A DNA stretch of 64,000 nucleotides from Hyphomonadaceae bacterium (GTDB lineage: Bacteria; Pseudomonadota; Alphaproteobacteria; Caulobacterales; Aquidulcibacteraceae), in assembly GCA_023384105.1 (NCBI GenBank), contig JAHDXR010000015.1, forward strand, positions 1 through 64,000, read 5' to 3'. The position numbers were made by a program, and so were the translations under genes. Positions within the stretch are counted from its first letter, which is position 1. Every line of letters starts with the position of its first letter. The notes under the pieces were generated by a model that worked only from the letters and a program-made list of their open reading frames with translations, ran no database searches and was not told the DNA's origin. Of this stretch, positions 33,693 to 41,625 are shown piece by piece.

Positions 33693-34412
33693 CTATGATC
33701 GGCTCTCACCCACGCGCGGTCGCAGCTTGCGAAAGCGGATGCGGTAAGGAATGAGCACAATACCGGCGATCACCGACAAGAGCGTTATCGCGGTTACGGC
33801 GATGATGAGTGGGTGATTGAAGTTCTCGTGGTCGCGCCAGTCCATGATGTGCAGCGCCCAAAGTGAATCGTAGAGGCGCCAAAGGTCGGATCGGCGCGCC
33901 GTGACGGCGCCGGTATTGGCGGCGACATAGATGCTGAGGCCGCCCTCTGCGAATTGCACCCGCCACGCGGGAAGCGGACCGCGATATTCTGCGCTTTCGC
34001 TGGAAACGAGCGTGGCGGACGTGGCGTCGCTCGTCAGCGTGACGTGCTCACGAGCGATACGCACAGCCGCGTCCCGGTCGAGCGGCGAAAGCGGGCGCAG
34101 CGTTTCGGCGTCAAACAAGACCGGGCCGCCATCTGCGAATTCCGCGATGGCGACAGCTCCGTTCGTGCGCTGCTCCAAAGTCAGCTTGATGGGCGCGCGG
34201 TTCTGCGCGTCGCGGATTAGACCGAGATTGCCGATCGCAGCAGCGTCGATGGCGTTCGCTACTTGCGGCTGGCGCACCAAATGCTCGCTGCGAATCTGTT
34301 CGATGGGAAAGAGGGTGAAGAAGAAGCCGCTTACGACCCAGAAGACGATCTGGACGCCGACCAGGAGCGCCAGCCATTTGTGGACGAACGATGCAAGTCT
34401 CGCGAGTTGCAC
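33693..34412 (-). CDS. PepSY-associated membrane protein of copper operon
   Basis: A 239-residue protein with an N-terminal membrane segment (FVHKWLALLVGVQIVFWVVSG), a periplasmic PepSY-like part (AAVRIAREHVTL, LPAWRVQFAEGGLSIYV) and a C-terminal membrane segment (PLIIAVTAITLLSVIAGIVLIP). PepSY/TM proteins occur beside iron and copper reduction or oxidation systems. It is the last gene of the minus-strand cop operon, 21 bases after copD. The exact role is unknown; electron or metal transfer across the membrane is possible. Confidence 0.75.
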   Translation of the reverse strand: MQLARLASFVHKWLALLVGVQIVFWVVSGFFFTLFPIEQIRSEHLVRQPQVANAIDAAAIGNLGLIRDAQNRAPIKLTLEQRTNGAVAIAEFADGGPVLFDAETLRPLSPLDRDAAVRIAREHVTLTSDATSATLVSSESAEYRGPLPAWRVQFAEGGLSIYVAANTGAVTARRSDLWRLYDSLWALHIMDWRDHENFNHPLIIAVTAITLLSVIAGIVLIPYRIRFRKLRPRVGESRS

Positions 34413-34433
34413 TGGGCTCCCCCTGGGTTTTCT

Positions 34434-35291
34434 CTAATGCGTCGGCGGGCCAGTAAACGTGGTCGCTATGCCGACGAGAATGAGCGCACTGGCGAATAGG
34501 AAGGCGTCGAAGGTCAACGTGGTGTGGAGTGCGCGGCGTCCTTCTGTTGGCGCGTCGCGTAGCTTTCGCGTCACGATCTGCTTGTTGTAGGCGCCCAGCG
34601 CAAGAGCAGCGCCCGCAACGGCGAGTTTTGCCGCCAGCAATTGTCCGTAGGCGCTGGTGAGAAGGGCGTTGACGCCTCCAGCCAGGAGCACGGCCAGCCA
34701 GAGGCCAATTACGAACAGGAGCGGGATGATGAAGAGCGCGAGGCGCGAGAAGCGTTCTGAACGCGCAAGAACGATTTGATCTGACAGAGATGCATGCGGC
34801 CAAAGCGTGATAGGTGCGGCGATCCAGAAAGCGGCGATCAGAACATGCAGCCCGGCCGCCCACGGCGCCAGACCAGGTTGCTCAAGCGCCTGCGTGTGCC
34901 CCGTCAGCGCAAAGCCAGCCGCGAGCGCAATCGATGCGAACCCCGCGAGGGCGGATCTCTGGAATAGCCACGCTATGAAGAGGAGGCCGGCGCCAAGCGC
35001 GAAGGCAACCGAACTCGGCGCCAGCGCCGGCCACGTCCAGGACAGCGTGGCAGGATCGAAGATGCTGTTGAGCGAGCCGCCGAGCTGAACATTGGCGATC
35101 GGCAGGCGAAGCATCGCGAAGACGAGCGCCGCGCCGCCAAACCACGCGGCCGAGCGCAAGGCGCGCGCGCGATCGCCACGTTCGACGATTTGCATGCTCG
35201 CATGCAGGCCAAGGCCTGCGGCCAGCAAGGCCGATACATAGAGGCCGAGCTTGACCGCAAGCAGCGCTGGCGCCAGCGGATCGGCTTCCAT
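34434..35291 (-). CDS. copD: CopD-family copper resistance membrane protein
   Basis: A 285-residue inner-membrane protein with about eight hydrophobic helices (for example LALAPALLAVKLGLYVSALL-like start, AFALGAGLLFIAWLF, LHVLIAAFWIAAPITLW). It matches CopD/PcoD, which works with the periplasmic CopC in copper uptake or handling. The gene shares one base with copC (stop/start), a common copC-copD arrangement. It is part of the CueR-controlled operon that starts with the multicopper oxidase at 38700. Confidence 0.85.
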   Translation of the reverse strand: MEADPLAPALLAVKLGLYVSALLAAGLGLHASMQIVERGDRARALRSAAWFGGAALVFAMLRLPIANVQLGGSLNSIFDPATLSWTWPALAPSSVAFALGAGLLFIAWLFQRSALAGFASIALAAGFALTGHTQALEQPGLAPWAAGLHVLIAAFWIAAPITLWPHASLSDQIVLARSERFSRLALFIIPLLFVIGLWLAVLLAGGVNALLTSAYGQLLAAKLAVAGAALALGAYNKQIVTRKLRDAPTEGRRALHTTLTFDAFLFASALILVGIATTFTGPPTH

Positions 35292-35644
35292 CAGCCAGAA
35301 ATCGTAAAATGGACTGCGCCGGGCATGGCGTGTCCGTCATGCGCGATGGTGCGCCAGGCGAGCGTGTAGGCGCCGGGCGCCAGGGATGGCAGAGGAATTG
35401 CGAACGAAGACGCCATTGCGCGCGGGGGCGTGTAGTTGAGCGCCACGGCGCGCCCGGCGGAATCGGTCAAAGTGACGTTTGCGAGTCCGGTGGCGCCTGA
35501 GAACACGATCGTGAAGTTCGCTGGCGCTCGCACGAGCGTGGCGTTTTCAGCGATGTTGGTTTCGCGAACGCTCGTGTGTGCAAGCGCGGGCGTTGCGACC
35601 GCCATCATGGCGGCGGTTACGATCGCCATAGCGAGACGTTTCAT
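35291..35644 (-). CDS. copC: CopC-type periplasmic copper-binding protein
   Basis: A 117-residue protein. Signal cleavage after TPALA would expose an N-terminal His (HTSVRET), and a C-terminal IAHDGHAMPG segment gives Asp and His. N-terminal His plus Asp-Gly-His is the Cu(II) site of CopC. The rest is a beta-sandwich pattern (ANFTIVFSGA, AGAYTLAWRT-like). It is directly joined to copD and 27 bases downstream of a second CopC-like gene. Confidence 0.87.
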   Translation of the reverse strand: MKRLAMAIVTAAMMAVATPALAHTSVRETNIAENATLVRAPANFTIVFSGATGLANVTLTDSAGRAVALNYTPPRAMASSFAIPLPSLAPGAYTLAWRTIAHDGHAMPGAVHFTISG

Positions 35645-35671
35645 TGGTTTCTCCTCGTTTGAGAGCAGTCG

Positions 35672-36046
35672 TTAGTGGACCATGTAGCGGACGCGGCCGG
35701 TCATGGTGTGGTTGTCCGCGCCACTGGCGGTCCAGGCGATGGTGTAATTGCCAGGCGCGAGGCGCGGCAGGGCGGCGGAAACAGTCGTCCCGGCGGTGGC
35801 GCCTGAGAGATCAACAGACGAAGGATCGCCGCCCTGTGGCGTGACGACGAGGCTCGTCAAGCGCATTGCATGCGCAAAGGTGGCGCTGAAGCGTTCCGGG
35901 GTCGCGCCCATCGTGCCATCTCCAGGCGTAGTTTGCACGGTGGTCGCGGCGCCATGCGCGCCGTGATCGTGGTTCTGTGCAAGTGCGAGCGGCGCCTGCA
36001 GAGCCAGAGCCAAGCCGGCTGCAAGTGCGAGAAAGGCTTTACGCAT
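35672..36046 (-). CDS. Second CopC-like periplasmic protein
   Basis: A 124-residue exported protein: a signal peptide ending LALAQ, a His-rich mature N-terminus (NHDHGAHGA), and a CopC-type beta-sandwich (ERFSATFAHAMRLTSLVV, LAPGNYTIAWTASGADNHTM). The mature protein does not begin with His, and the end has ADNH instead of Asp-Gly-His, so copper would be bound differently from the neighbour, perhaps through the N-terminal His cluster. It lies between copB and copC in the cop operon. Confidence 0.78.
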   Translation of the reverse strand: MRKAFLALAAGLALALQAPLALAQNHDHGAHGAATTVQTTPGDGTMGATPERFSATFAHAMRLTSLVVTPQGGDPSSVDLSGATAGTTVSAALPRLAPGNYTIAWTASGADNHTMTGRVRYMVH

Positions 36047-36064
36047 GAGAATTCTCCTCTTGTG

Positions 36065-36973
36065 TTAGAACAAGGCGCGCACGCCGAGCACGACGCGGGT
36101 TGCGTCGGGATCGTCGCCGTTCGCCTTGATGAGATCGCGCGTGTCGCCGACCGCGCCGCTCCATTCGACGCCGACATAGGGAGCGAAACTCCGGGTGATT
36201 TCGTAACGGAGCCGCGCGCCAGCCAGGACATTTGAGACGCCTGCGCCCATTGCGAACTCTGGTATCTCTTCCGCGGACAGCGAAACCTCGGCGCGCGGCT
36301 GCAGAATGAGGCGCTGCGTCAGCCGCAGGTCGTATTCCGCTTGCGCACGCGCGGTGACTTCACCCTCGTTCGAGATAAAGAGCGCGCCATCGACCTCGAA
36401 CCAATAGGGGGCGAGGCCCTGAACGCCGAGCACAAGGTCTGTGCGATCGCCTTCCGGGCGATAGGTTTGACGCACCCCGCCCTGCAGATCGAAATAGGGC
36501 GTGATCGCGCGGCTGTAGAGTAGTTGAAGCTCGGCGTGTTCGACATCGCCGTCGAACGCGCCTTCGCCTTCCGACTTCCACCAGAAGCGATTGATGTCGC
36601 CGCCATACCAGCCTTGTACGTCCCAGGCATAGCCTTCGTCGCCGTCATCAAAGGTCGCTTCAAGACGATCCAGGATGACAGCGTGCGTGATGACTTCGCC
36701 GTTCTCCACGCGCAATTGCTCTCTGGCGCGCGCCATTACTGCGGGGTCGAAGTAGCGGTCGGCCGCATCGGCGGGACCACGCCCCGGAGAAGCGGAGACG
36801 GACGGCGTCTGCATGTCAGTCGGCATCTGCATGTCGTGCCCGGCGTGCGGATCGGGCGTTTGAGCCGGCGTGACTTGTGCCGGCGGCGTTTGGGTATGCG
36901 CGGAATGATCCTGCGCGGCGGCCGGCGCTATGGTGAGCAGGATCGGCGCGAGGGCTGTAGCGATGACTCTCAC
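36065..36973 (-). CDS. copB: Copper resistance protein B (outer membrane)
   Basis: A 302-residue CopB/PcoB protein: signal peptide (LLTIAPAAAQ), a Met/His-rich linker (HSAHTQTPP, HAGHDMQMPTDMQ), and a C-terminal beta-barrel domain with repeated amphipathic strands and a final Phe (VVLGVRALF) needed for outer-membrane insertion. Its start overlaps the end of copA by four bases. CopB works with the CopA oxidase in periplasmic copper resistance. Confidence 0.92.
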   Translation of the reverse strand: MRVIATALAPILLTIAPAAAQDHSAHTQTPPAQVTPAQTPDPHAGHDMQMPTDMQTPSVSASPGRGPADAADRYFDPAVMARAREQLRVENGEVITHAVILDRLEATFDDGDEGYAWDVQGWYGGDINRFWWKSEGEGAFDGDVEHAELQLLYSRAITPYFDLQGGVRQTYRPEGDRTDLVLGVQGLAPYWFEVDGALFISNEGEVTARAQAEYDLRLTQRLILQPRAEVSLSAEEIPEFAMGAGVSNVLAGARLRYEITRSFAPYVGVEWSGAVGDTRDLIKANGDDPDATRVVLGVRALF

Positions 36974-38700
36974 GATGCGGCCTCATCGAGCGGACGGACC
37001 GTGACAACATTGAACATGCCAGCATGCATGTGCATGAGCATGTGGCAGTGGAAGGCCCAGTCTCCTGGATTGTCGGCGGTGAGGTCGAACGAGACGCGCC
37101 CGCCCGGCGCGACATTGACGGTGTGCTTCAAGGGTTGGTGACCTGGATGGCCATTCACGAGCTCAAAAAAGTGGCCGTGCAGGTGAATGGGGTGGGACAT
37201 CATCGTGTCGTTGATCAATGTCACGCGCACACGTTCGTTGCGCGCAAAGCGTATTGGCTCCACGAGTTCGCTGAAGCGGCGGCCATCGAAGCCCCACATG
37301 AAGCGTTCCATGTTGCCGGTGAGATGAATTTGCATGGTGCGTGACGGCGCGCGTGTATCGCGATTGGGAGTGAGCGCGACGAGATCGGTGTAAACGAGAA
37401 CGCGATGATCGACCGTCTCAAGCCCTGTCGGTCGTTCGGACAGGCGATTTTCTGGCATTGGCGAAATCGTCTGAACACCGACGCCAACGGCCATATTGGG
37501 CGGCGCTAGAGATGGGTCGCGCATGTTCATGCCGCCCGAACCATGATCCATGCCGCCATGGTCCATGCCGCTCATGCCCGCCATCGACCCCATATCCATG
37601 CCCATGTCGCGCATGGTGAGGTTGGGGATCTGGCGCAGCGGCGGAACCTCGGCGCTCATGCCGAGGCGCGGCGCAAGCGTAGCGCGGCCCATGCCGGAGC
37701 GATCCATTGCTTCGGCGACTATGGTGAAGGCGCGATCCTCTGTCGGCTGCACGATCACGTCATAGGTTTCAGCGATGGATATCTGGAATTCGTCCGTTTC
37801 GACCGGACGCACGTTCTCACCGTCTGCCTGCACGATCGTCATCGGCAGACCGGGAATGCGGACATTGAAGATGGTCATCGCCGCTGCATTGATGATGCGC
37901 AGGCGCACGCGCTCGCCGGGCCGGAAAAGGCCCGTCCAATTCTCGGCGGGACCATGTCCGTTGACGAGATAGGTGTAGGTCGATCCACTCACATCGAGAA
38001 TGTCGCGCGGGTCCATCCGCATCCCGGCCCACATGCGCCGCTCCTCGGCGCTCATGCGGTCTTCGCCGGAGAGCAGGCCGGCGACGGTCGTGCGTTGCTG
38101 GTTGAAATAACCGGGGCTCGCCTTCAGGCGGCGCAGGATTTCGTGCGGATGCAGGAAGCTCCAATCGGAGAGGATGAGAACATGCTCGCGATCATAGGCG
38201 ACGGGATCGGGCGTCGCTGGATCGATGATGATGGGGCCGTAGTGGCCCATCGCTTCCTGAAGACCCGAATGGCTGTGATACCAAAACGTGCCGGCCTGCC
38301 GGACCGGGAACTCATAGACAAATGTCTCGCGCGGGCGAATGCCTGGAAAGCTCACGCCCGGTACGCCGTCCATCTGGAACGGAAGCAGGAGGCCGTGCCA
38401 GTGAATGGACGTGTCTTCGTCTAGTGTGTTGGTCACGGAGAGACGCGCAGGCTGACCTTCTCGAAGACGCAGAAGCGGCGCCGGCAATGTGCCATTGACG
38501 GTGACGGCGTGCCCCGTCCGTCCGCCGACGCTGAAGGGCGTGTGGCCTACGCTGAGCGCGATGTCGGCGCCCGAAAGCGTAGGCAGTGTAGGCGCAATGC
38601 CTGCCGAGCCGCTTTGCGCCCAGGCGGGCAGCAAGGACGAAAGGCTGGCGAGACCTGCGCCGCCTGCGGCCTGCAGCAATGTTCGGCGGTCGAGTTTCAA
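36970..38700 (-). CDS. copA: CopA-type multicopper oxidase
   Basis: A 576-residue periplasmic oxidase that should oxidise Cu(I) to Cu(II). The twin-arginine signal is DRRTLLQAAGGAG. Copper ligands are in HWHG (IHWHGLLLPF), WYHSHSG, HPIHLHGHFF and HCHMLMHMHAGM. A Met/His-rich insert near residues 365-390 (MGSMAGMSGMDHGGMDHG) is typical of CopA/PcoA. It is the first gene of the cop operon, behind a CueR-type promoter at 38726-38756. Not to be confused with the P-type ATPase also called CopA. Confidence 0.95.
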   Translation of the reverse strand: MKLDRRTLLQAAGGAGLASLSSLLPAWAQSGSAGIAPTLPTLSGADIALSVGHTPFSVGGRTGHAVTVNGTLPAPLLRLREGQPARLSVTNTLDEDTSIHWHGLLLPFQMDGVPGVSFPGIRPRETFVYEFPVRQAGTFWYHSHSGLQEAMGHYGPIIIDPATPDPVAYDREHVLILSDWSFLHPHEILRRLKASPGYFNQQRTTVAGLLSGEDRMSAEERRMWAGMRMDPRDILDVSGSTYTYLVNGHGPAENWTGLFRPGERVRLRIINAAAMTIFNVRIPGLPMTIVQADGENVRPVETDEFQISIAETYDVIVQPTEDRAFTIVAEAMDRSGMGRATLAPRLGMSAEVPPLRQIPNLTMRDMGMDMGSMAGMSGMDHGGMDHGSGGMNMRDPSLAPPNMAVGVGVQTISPMPENRLSERPTGLETVDHRVLVYTDLVALTPNRDTRAPSRTMQIHLTGNMERFMWGFDGRRFSELVEPIRFARNERVRVTLINDTMMSHPIHLHGHFFELVNGHPGHQPLKHTVNVAPGGRVSFDLTADNPGDWAFHCHMLMHMHAGMFNVVTVRPLDEAAS

Positions 38701-38725
38701 ACGCGCTTCTCCTCAAGTCTTGAAG

Positions 38726-38756
38726 AGCCTGCACTTTCCCATCGTGGGAAGGTCAA
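38726..38756 (-). promoter_or_regulatory. CueR-type promoter of the copA-copB operon
   Basis: On the minus strand: -35 TTGACC (38756-38751), a 19-base spacer containing the dyad TTCCCA-CGA-TGGGAA, and -10 CAGGCT (38731-38726). A 19-base spacer with a central dyad is the mark of MerR-family activated promoters. The same layout recurs at the cueR/Cu-ATPase locus, so the CueR at 41626 very likely controls this operon. Confidence 0.85.
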
Positions 38757-38814
38757 GAGGCAGGATCATGGGCGCAGAGAGCAGCGCTCATGAACGAATA
38801 CGCGCGCGCTGGTC

Positions 38815-39396
38815 TTATCCCTCATCGCCGGCGGGCGGCAGGCCAAGCCCCGATGCGAGCTGCGCGCGGGCGCGGTAAATGCGCATCTCCACGGCCTTGG
38901 GCGAGATGTTGAGAATTTGCGCTGCTTCCTTGTGCGACAGTCCTTCAAACTGCGTCAGCAGCAGAGGTTCCTTCAGGCCCGCCGGGAGATTGGCGATCTG
39001 GCGGTCAAGATCAGCGAGGCGGCGCTCTTGTTCGGGGTCAGTCTCCGAAGCAGGGATGGCCACCCTATGGGCGTTGTTGTCGATCGGTGCGGCCGCGAAG
39101 AAGAAACGCCGCACTGAGCGCCGTCGGCTCCAGTCCCGGCACTTGTTCAGCGCGATGCGCCGCAACCAGGCGCGCATCGGCCTTGCAGAATCGAAGCCCG
39201 GCAGTGCCGACCACGCAGCGAGAAAAGTGTCCTGGAGCAGATCGTAAGCTTCGTCCGCATCGCCGACATAGCGGCGGATGAAGCGATAGAGCGCCTCCTT
39301 GTGGCGGCGCATGAGTTCGGTGAAAGCGCGGCTGTCGCCAGCGATGACGGCAGCCGAAAGCGCTGCGTCGTCCCGCGCGCCAGGCGGCGTGGTCAT
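38815..39396 (-). CDS. ECF sigma factor, CnrH-like
   Basis: A 193-residue ECF sigma factor: region 2 (ELMRRHKEALYRFIRRYVGD, AYDLLQDTFLAAWSAL) and region 4 (LPAGLKEPLLLTQFEGLSHKEAAQILNISPKAVEMRIYRAR). It is the third gene of a three-gene operon (small membrane protein, CnrX-like sensor, sigma) with overlapping ends, the order of cnrYXH. Mirrored GAGGG-N13-GTGCGTA elements in front of this operon and of the divergent DUF411 gene are probable target promoters. Confidence 0.9.
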   Translation of the reverse strand: MTTPPGARDDAALSAAVIAGDSRAFTELMRRHKEALYRFIRRYVGDADEAYDLLQDTFLAAWSALPGFDSARPMRAWLRRIALNKCRDWSRRRSVRRFFFAAAPIDNNAHRVAIPASETDPEQERRLADLDRQIANLPAGLKEPLLLTQFEGLSHKEAAQILNISPKAVEMRIYRARAQLASGLGLPPAGDEG

Positions 39397-39833
39397 TGCT
39401 GCTCTGTGGTCAGCGCCGACACGACGGTGTTGTCGAAGACCTGTTTTTGCTCCGGCGTCAGCACTTCGCGCATGGCGAAGACATGCCGGATGGTTTCGGT
39501 CTGCAATTGCCCCATTGCGTGATGGAAGCGTTCGACAGCGCCGGTGACGCGCGGCCCGTAGCCATGCTCTTCGCGAATGGCGGAGGCGAGTTCGGCATTG
39601 GCGGCGCGCATCTCCAATTCAAGGGCGCGCTTGCGGGCAGCGAAGTCTGCTTCGAGGGTCTCGATCCGCTGTGTCTGATCGGTCGTCAGTTGAAGTTCGT
39701 TGTGAATGACCTCATGCAGCGAGGGCTGGCGATGCGTGCGGTCGAAAGCGAGCTTGCCGAGTCCGACGCCAGCAAAGCCGGCTGCAAGCGCGACAAGCGC
39801 GGTGATGAGAAGGCCGCGCAGACGAGGCGTCAC
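39393..39833 (-). CDS. CnrX-like periplasmic metal sensor
   Basis: A 146-residue membrane-anchored periplasmic helical protein. The anchor is at about residues 7-27. His40 and His44 (HEVIH), Glu61, His117 and Met121 (RHVFAM) reproduce the spacing of the CnrX metal ligands, each shifted by two. It would sense Ni, Co or, in this copper context, Cu and signal to the sigma factor through the small partner upstream. It overlaps both neighbours by four bases. Confidence 0.83.
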   Translation of the reverse strand: MTPRLRGLLITALVALAAGFAGVGLGKLAFDRTHRQPSLHEVIHNELQLTTDQTQRIETLEADFAARKRALELEMRAANAELASAIREEHGYGPRVTGAVERFHHAMGQLQTETIRHVFAMREVLTPEQKQVFDNTVVSALTTEQQ

Positions 39834-40108
39834 TGGCCACCCTCAAGCAGCGTGGAGGGAGCAAGCGAGGAATGGATCGCGAAGGGCGAACTGTCCTCCG
39901 ATTGGGCTGCTGCGACGCCGCTGGCGAACGCGCCGGTTGTCAGCATCATGGCCGCCAGCGCCGCGCGCCAGCCCCATACGGCGCCGCGCGGCGCCTGACG
40001 GCGCGCGTCATCAATCCGCGCCCAGACGGCAGGCTCGAATTGATCCAGACGCCGATCGGAGGGCGCGTCGCGAAGGCGGGACAGGAGCTGTTCAAGACGG
40101 TCGGTCAT
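39830..40108 (-). CDS. Small membrane protein, probable CnrY-like anti-sigma factor
   Basis: A 92-residue protein with a charged cytoplasmic N-terminus (RLEQLLSRLRDAPSDRRLDQFEPAVWARI), one membrane segment (GWRAALAAMMLTTGAFASGVA) and a short periplasmic tail. Size, topology and position before a CnrX-like sensor and an ECF sigma match CnrY anti-sigma factors. Sequence identity with CnrY is not obvious, so the call rests on context. It is the first gene of the operon, 28 bases after the promoter element. Confidence 0.68.
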   Translation of the reverse strand: MTDRLEQLLSRLRDAPSDRRLDQFEPAVWARIDDARRQAPRGAVWGWRAALAAMMLTTGAFASGVAAAQSEDSSPFAIHSSLAPSTLLEGGQ

Positions 40109-40136
40109 GCGCGATCCATGAGTTGTCGCTATTTAT

Positions 40137-40161
40137 TACGCACGGAGCTGGACATTCCCTC
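40137..40161 (-). promoter_or_regulatory. ECF-type promoter element of the CnrYXH-like operon
   Basis: On the minus strand: GAGGG (40161-40157), 13 bases, GTGCGTA (40143-40137). From GAGGG to the CGT of the second block there are 16 bases (15 or 16 by how the block is cut), a normal ECF -35/-10 distance. The same blocks and spacing recur in mirror image at 40175-40199. Confidence 0.6.
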
Positions 40162-40174
40162 AAGGCCATTCGGC

Positions 40175-40199
40175 GAGGGTTTTTGCGGGAGCGTGCGTA
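40175..40199 (+). promoter_or_regulatory. ECF-type promoter element of the DUF411 operon
   Basis: GAGGG (40175-40179), 13 bases, GTGCGTA (40193-40199), reading toward the DUF411 gene at 40233. It is the mirror partner of the element facing the sigma operon. Spacer sequences differ, so conservation is limited to the two blocks. Confidence 0.6.
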
Positions 40200-40232
40200 G
40201 CTCTAAGAAACGGACAATGGAGCGCGGGACGA

Positions 40233-40727
40233 ATGACCTGGGTTGTGGAGCGGCTCGCCAGCCGGCGCGGCGTGCTTCGTGGCGCCGCGCTGGGCGCCTT
40301 AGTCCTTGCCGCCTCGTGCGCGGCGGCGGAGCCGGTGCAGGCGCTGGTCGTGCATCGTGATCCGGGGTGCGGGTGTTGCCATGTGTGGGTGGCGCACATG
40401 CAGCAGACGGCGCGGTTTGAAGCGTCGGTGCGTGACGAAGCCGATATGCCCGCTCTGAAGCGACGCCTCGGCGTGCCAGCGGACTTGGCCTCGTGCCATA
40501 CGGCCGAAGTCGCCGGTTTCATCATCGAAGGGCATGTGCCCGCGGCGGACGTTCAGCGCCTTCTGCGCGAGCGCCCGCGAGGCGTGGTCGGTTTGGCGAC
40601 ACCCGGCATGCCGCTTGGTTCACCCGGCATGGAGCAGGCCGACGGGACAAGCGAAGCGTTCGACGTATTTGCATTTCGCGCTGACGGATCGCGTGAGGTT
40701 TTCACACATCACGTCGCGCGCGCTTGA
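40233..40727 (+). CDS. DUF411 metal-binding protein
   Basis: A 164-residue exported protein with an arginine-containing lipoprotein-like leader (SRRGVLRGAALGALVLAASC), then the DUF411 core: HRDPGCGCCHVWVAHM (CGCC metal site), LASCHTAEVAGFIIEGHVP, and GLATPGMPLGSPGME. DUF411 proteins occur widely in copper-resistance clusters and are thought to bind copper in the periplasm. It stands first in a + strand set of small metal proteins and has an ECF-type promoter element. Confidence 0.85.
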   Translation: MTWVVERLASRRGVLRGAALGALVLAASCAAAEPVQALVVHRDPGCGCCHVWVAHMQQTARFEASVRDEADMPALKRRLGVPADLASCHTAEVAGFIIEGHVPAADVQRLLRERPRGVVGLATPGMPLGSPGMEQADGTSEAFDVFAFRADGSREVFTHHVARA

Positions 40728-40790
40728 GCGAGATCAAATCGCATTCTCACACAAGCGCGCAGCATGAACGGTGCGGATTGGAGACTGACG

Positions 40791-41063
40791 ATGCCCGATA
40801 GTGCAAGCCCTCGCGTTGGATTGTTTCACTTCGCCGCGACAGGCGCAGCGTCGGCAGCCGTGCTCTATGCCTTTTGCTGGGTTGGCGCAGCGCTTGGTTG
40901 GAGCGCGGCTTCACATCTTTTTCTCAGCCTGTTCTCGACGGGGCCGGCGACATCCTGGGCTGCGCTTCTGCAAGGTGTCTGCTTGTCGATCGGCTTCGGC
41001 GGTCTTGCGGGCGCTCTCATCGCCGCTTTCGCAAACCTGTTCGGATTTCTCGCGCCGCGTTGA
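40791..41063 (+). CDS. Small membrane protein in copper cluster, unknown
   Basis: A 90-residue protein with three hydrophobic segments (FAATGAASAAVLYAFCWVGAAL, HLFLSLFSTGPATSWAALL, LSIGFGGLAGALIAAFANLFGF). GGAG ends about ten bases before ATG 40791; ATG 40764 is in frame but has no ribosome site. It resembles DUF5676-type small membrane proteins of metal-resistance islands; that family name is a tentative match. Its stop overlaps the TTG start of the next gene. Confidence 0.6.
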   Translation: MPDSASPRVGLFHFAATGAASAAVLYAFCWVGAALGWSAASHLFLSLFSTGPATSWAALLQGVCLSIGFGGLAGALIAAFANLFGFLAPR

Positions 41064-41386
41064 CGACGCAATCATGGAGACTGCGTATCGCCTACGCAAT
41101 TCTGCCGCCGCTTCTGCTCCTCAGCGCCTGTGCGACGGCCGGCGCGGGGCCGCACGCGCAAGGCGCCCAAGATCAGGCAATGCAGAATTGTCCAATGATG
41201 TCCGCGTCCGCCGCCGGACAGCAGCAGGGCGCCATGATGGGCGATCATGCTGGGCAGATAATGGATCACAGTGGGATGCGGGGACAGGTGACGCCCGGCA
41301 TGCATCAAGGTGACATGGGCAATTGCCCGGTGGCTCAAGGCGCTTCACGGTCTACGCCGCCGCCTGCCGACCCGCATCAGCATTGA
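41060..41386 (+). CDS. Met/His-rich lipoprotein, probable copper binder
   Basis: A 108-residue protein with a lipoprotein signal ending LLLLSAC. The mature part is rich in Met, His and Gln (NCPMMSAS, AMMGDHAGQIMDHSGM, HQGDMGNCPV). Such low-complexity Met/His proteins bind Cu(I) or Ag(I) in the periplasm. The TTG start at 41060 overlaps the stop of the preceding gene, and it places the signal peptide correctly. No named family is recognised. Confidence 0.6.
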   Translation: MTTQSWRLRIAYAILPPLLLLSACATAGAGPHAQGAQDQAMQNCPMMSASAAGQQQGAMMGDHAGQIMDHSGMRGQVTPGMHQGDMGNCPVAQGASRSTPPPADPHQH

Positions 41387-41399
41387 AGGGGACTTCCGC

Positions 41400-41600
41400 A
41401 TGACGGCGCAGAATTTTGGTCGTGGGTTCCTGATCATGCTGGCGACGGCCATTGCGGCGGGCGTCGCGTTCTACATTTTGCGGGAGCATTGGGCGCATGC
41501 CCTGGGCCTGGCGCCTTATGTCTTGTTCCTTGCCTGTCCGCTCATGCATCTGTTCATGCATCGCGGCCACAAGCACCATGACGCAAAGGATCAGGATTAG
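41400..41600 (+). CDS. DUF2933-type small membrane protein
   Basis: A 66-residue protein with a membrane segment (GFLIMLATAIAAGVAFYIL), EHWAHALGLAPYVLFLACPLMHLFMH and a His-rich tail (HRGHKHHDAKD). This matches DUF2933 proteins of copper and mercury resistance loci; the CPLMHLFMH segment suggests metal contact in the membrane. It is the last gene of the DUF411 set, 13 bases after the lipoprotein. Confidence 0.78.
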   Translation: MTAQNFGRGFLIMLATAIAAGVAFYILREHWAHALGLAPYVLFLACPLMHLFMHRGHKHHDAKDQD

Positions 41601-41625
41601 CGCCGGCAGGATGTTGGCGCTGCCA

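Noticed and set aside
37543-38424. 293-residue plus-strand frame opposite the CopA oxidase
   Set aside because: His-rich only because it mirrors the Met/Asp/His codons of the oxidase; no family signature.
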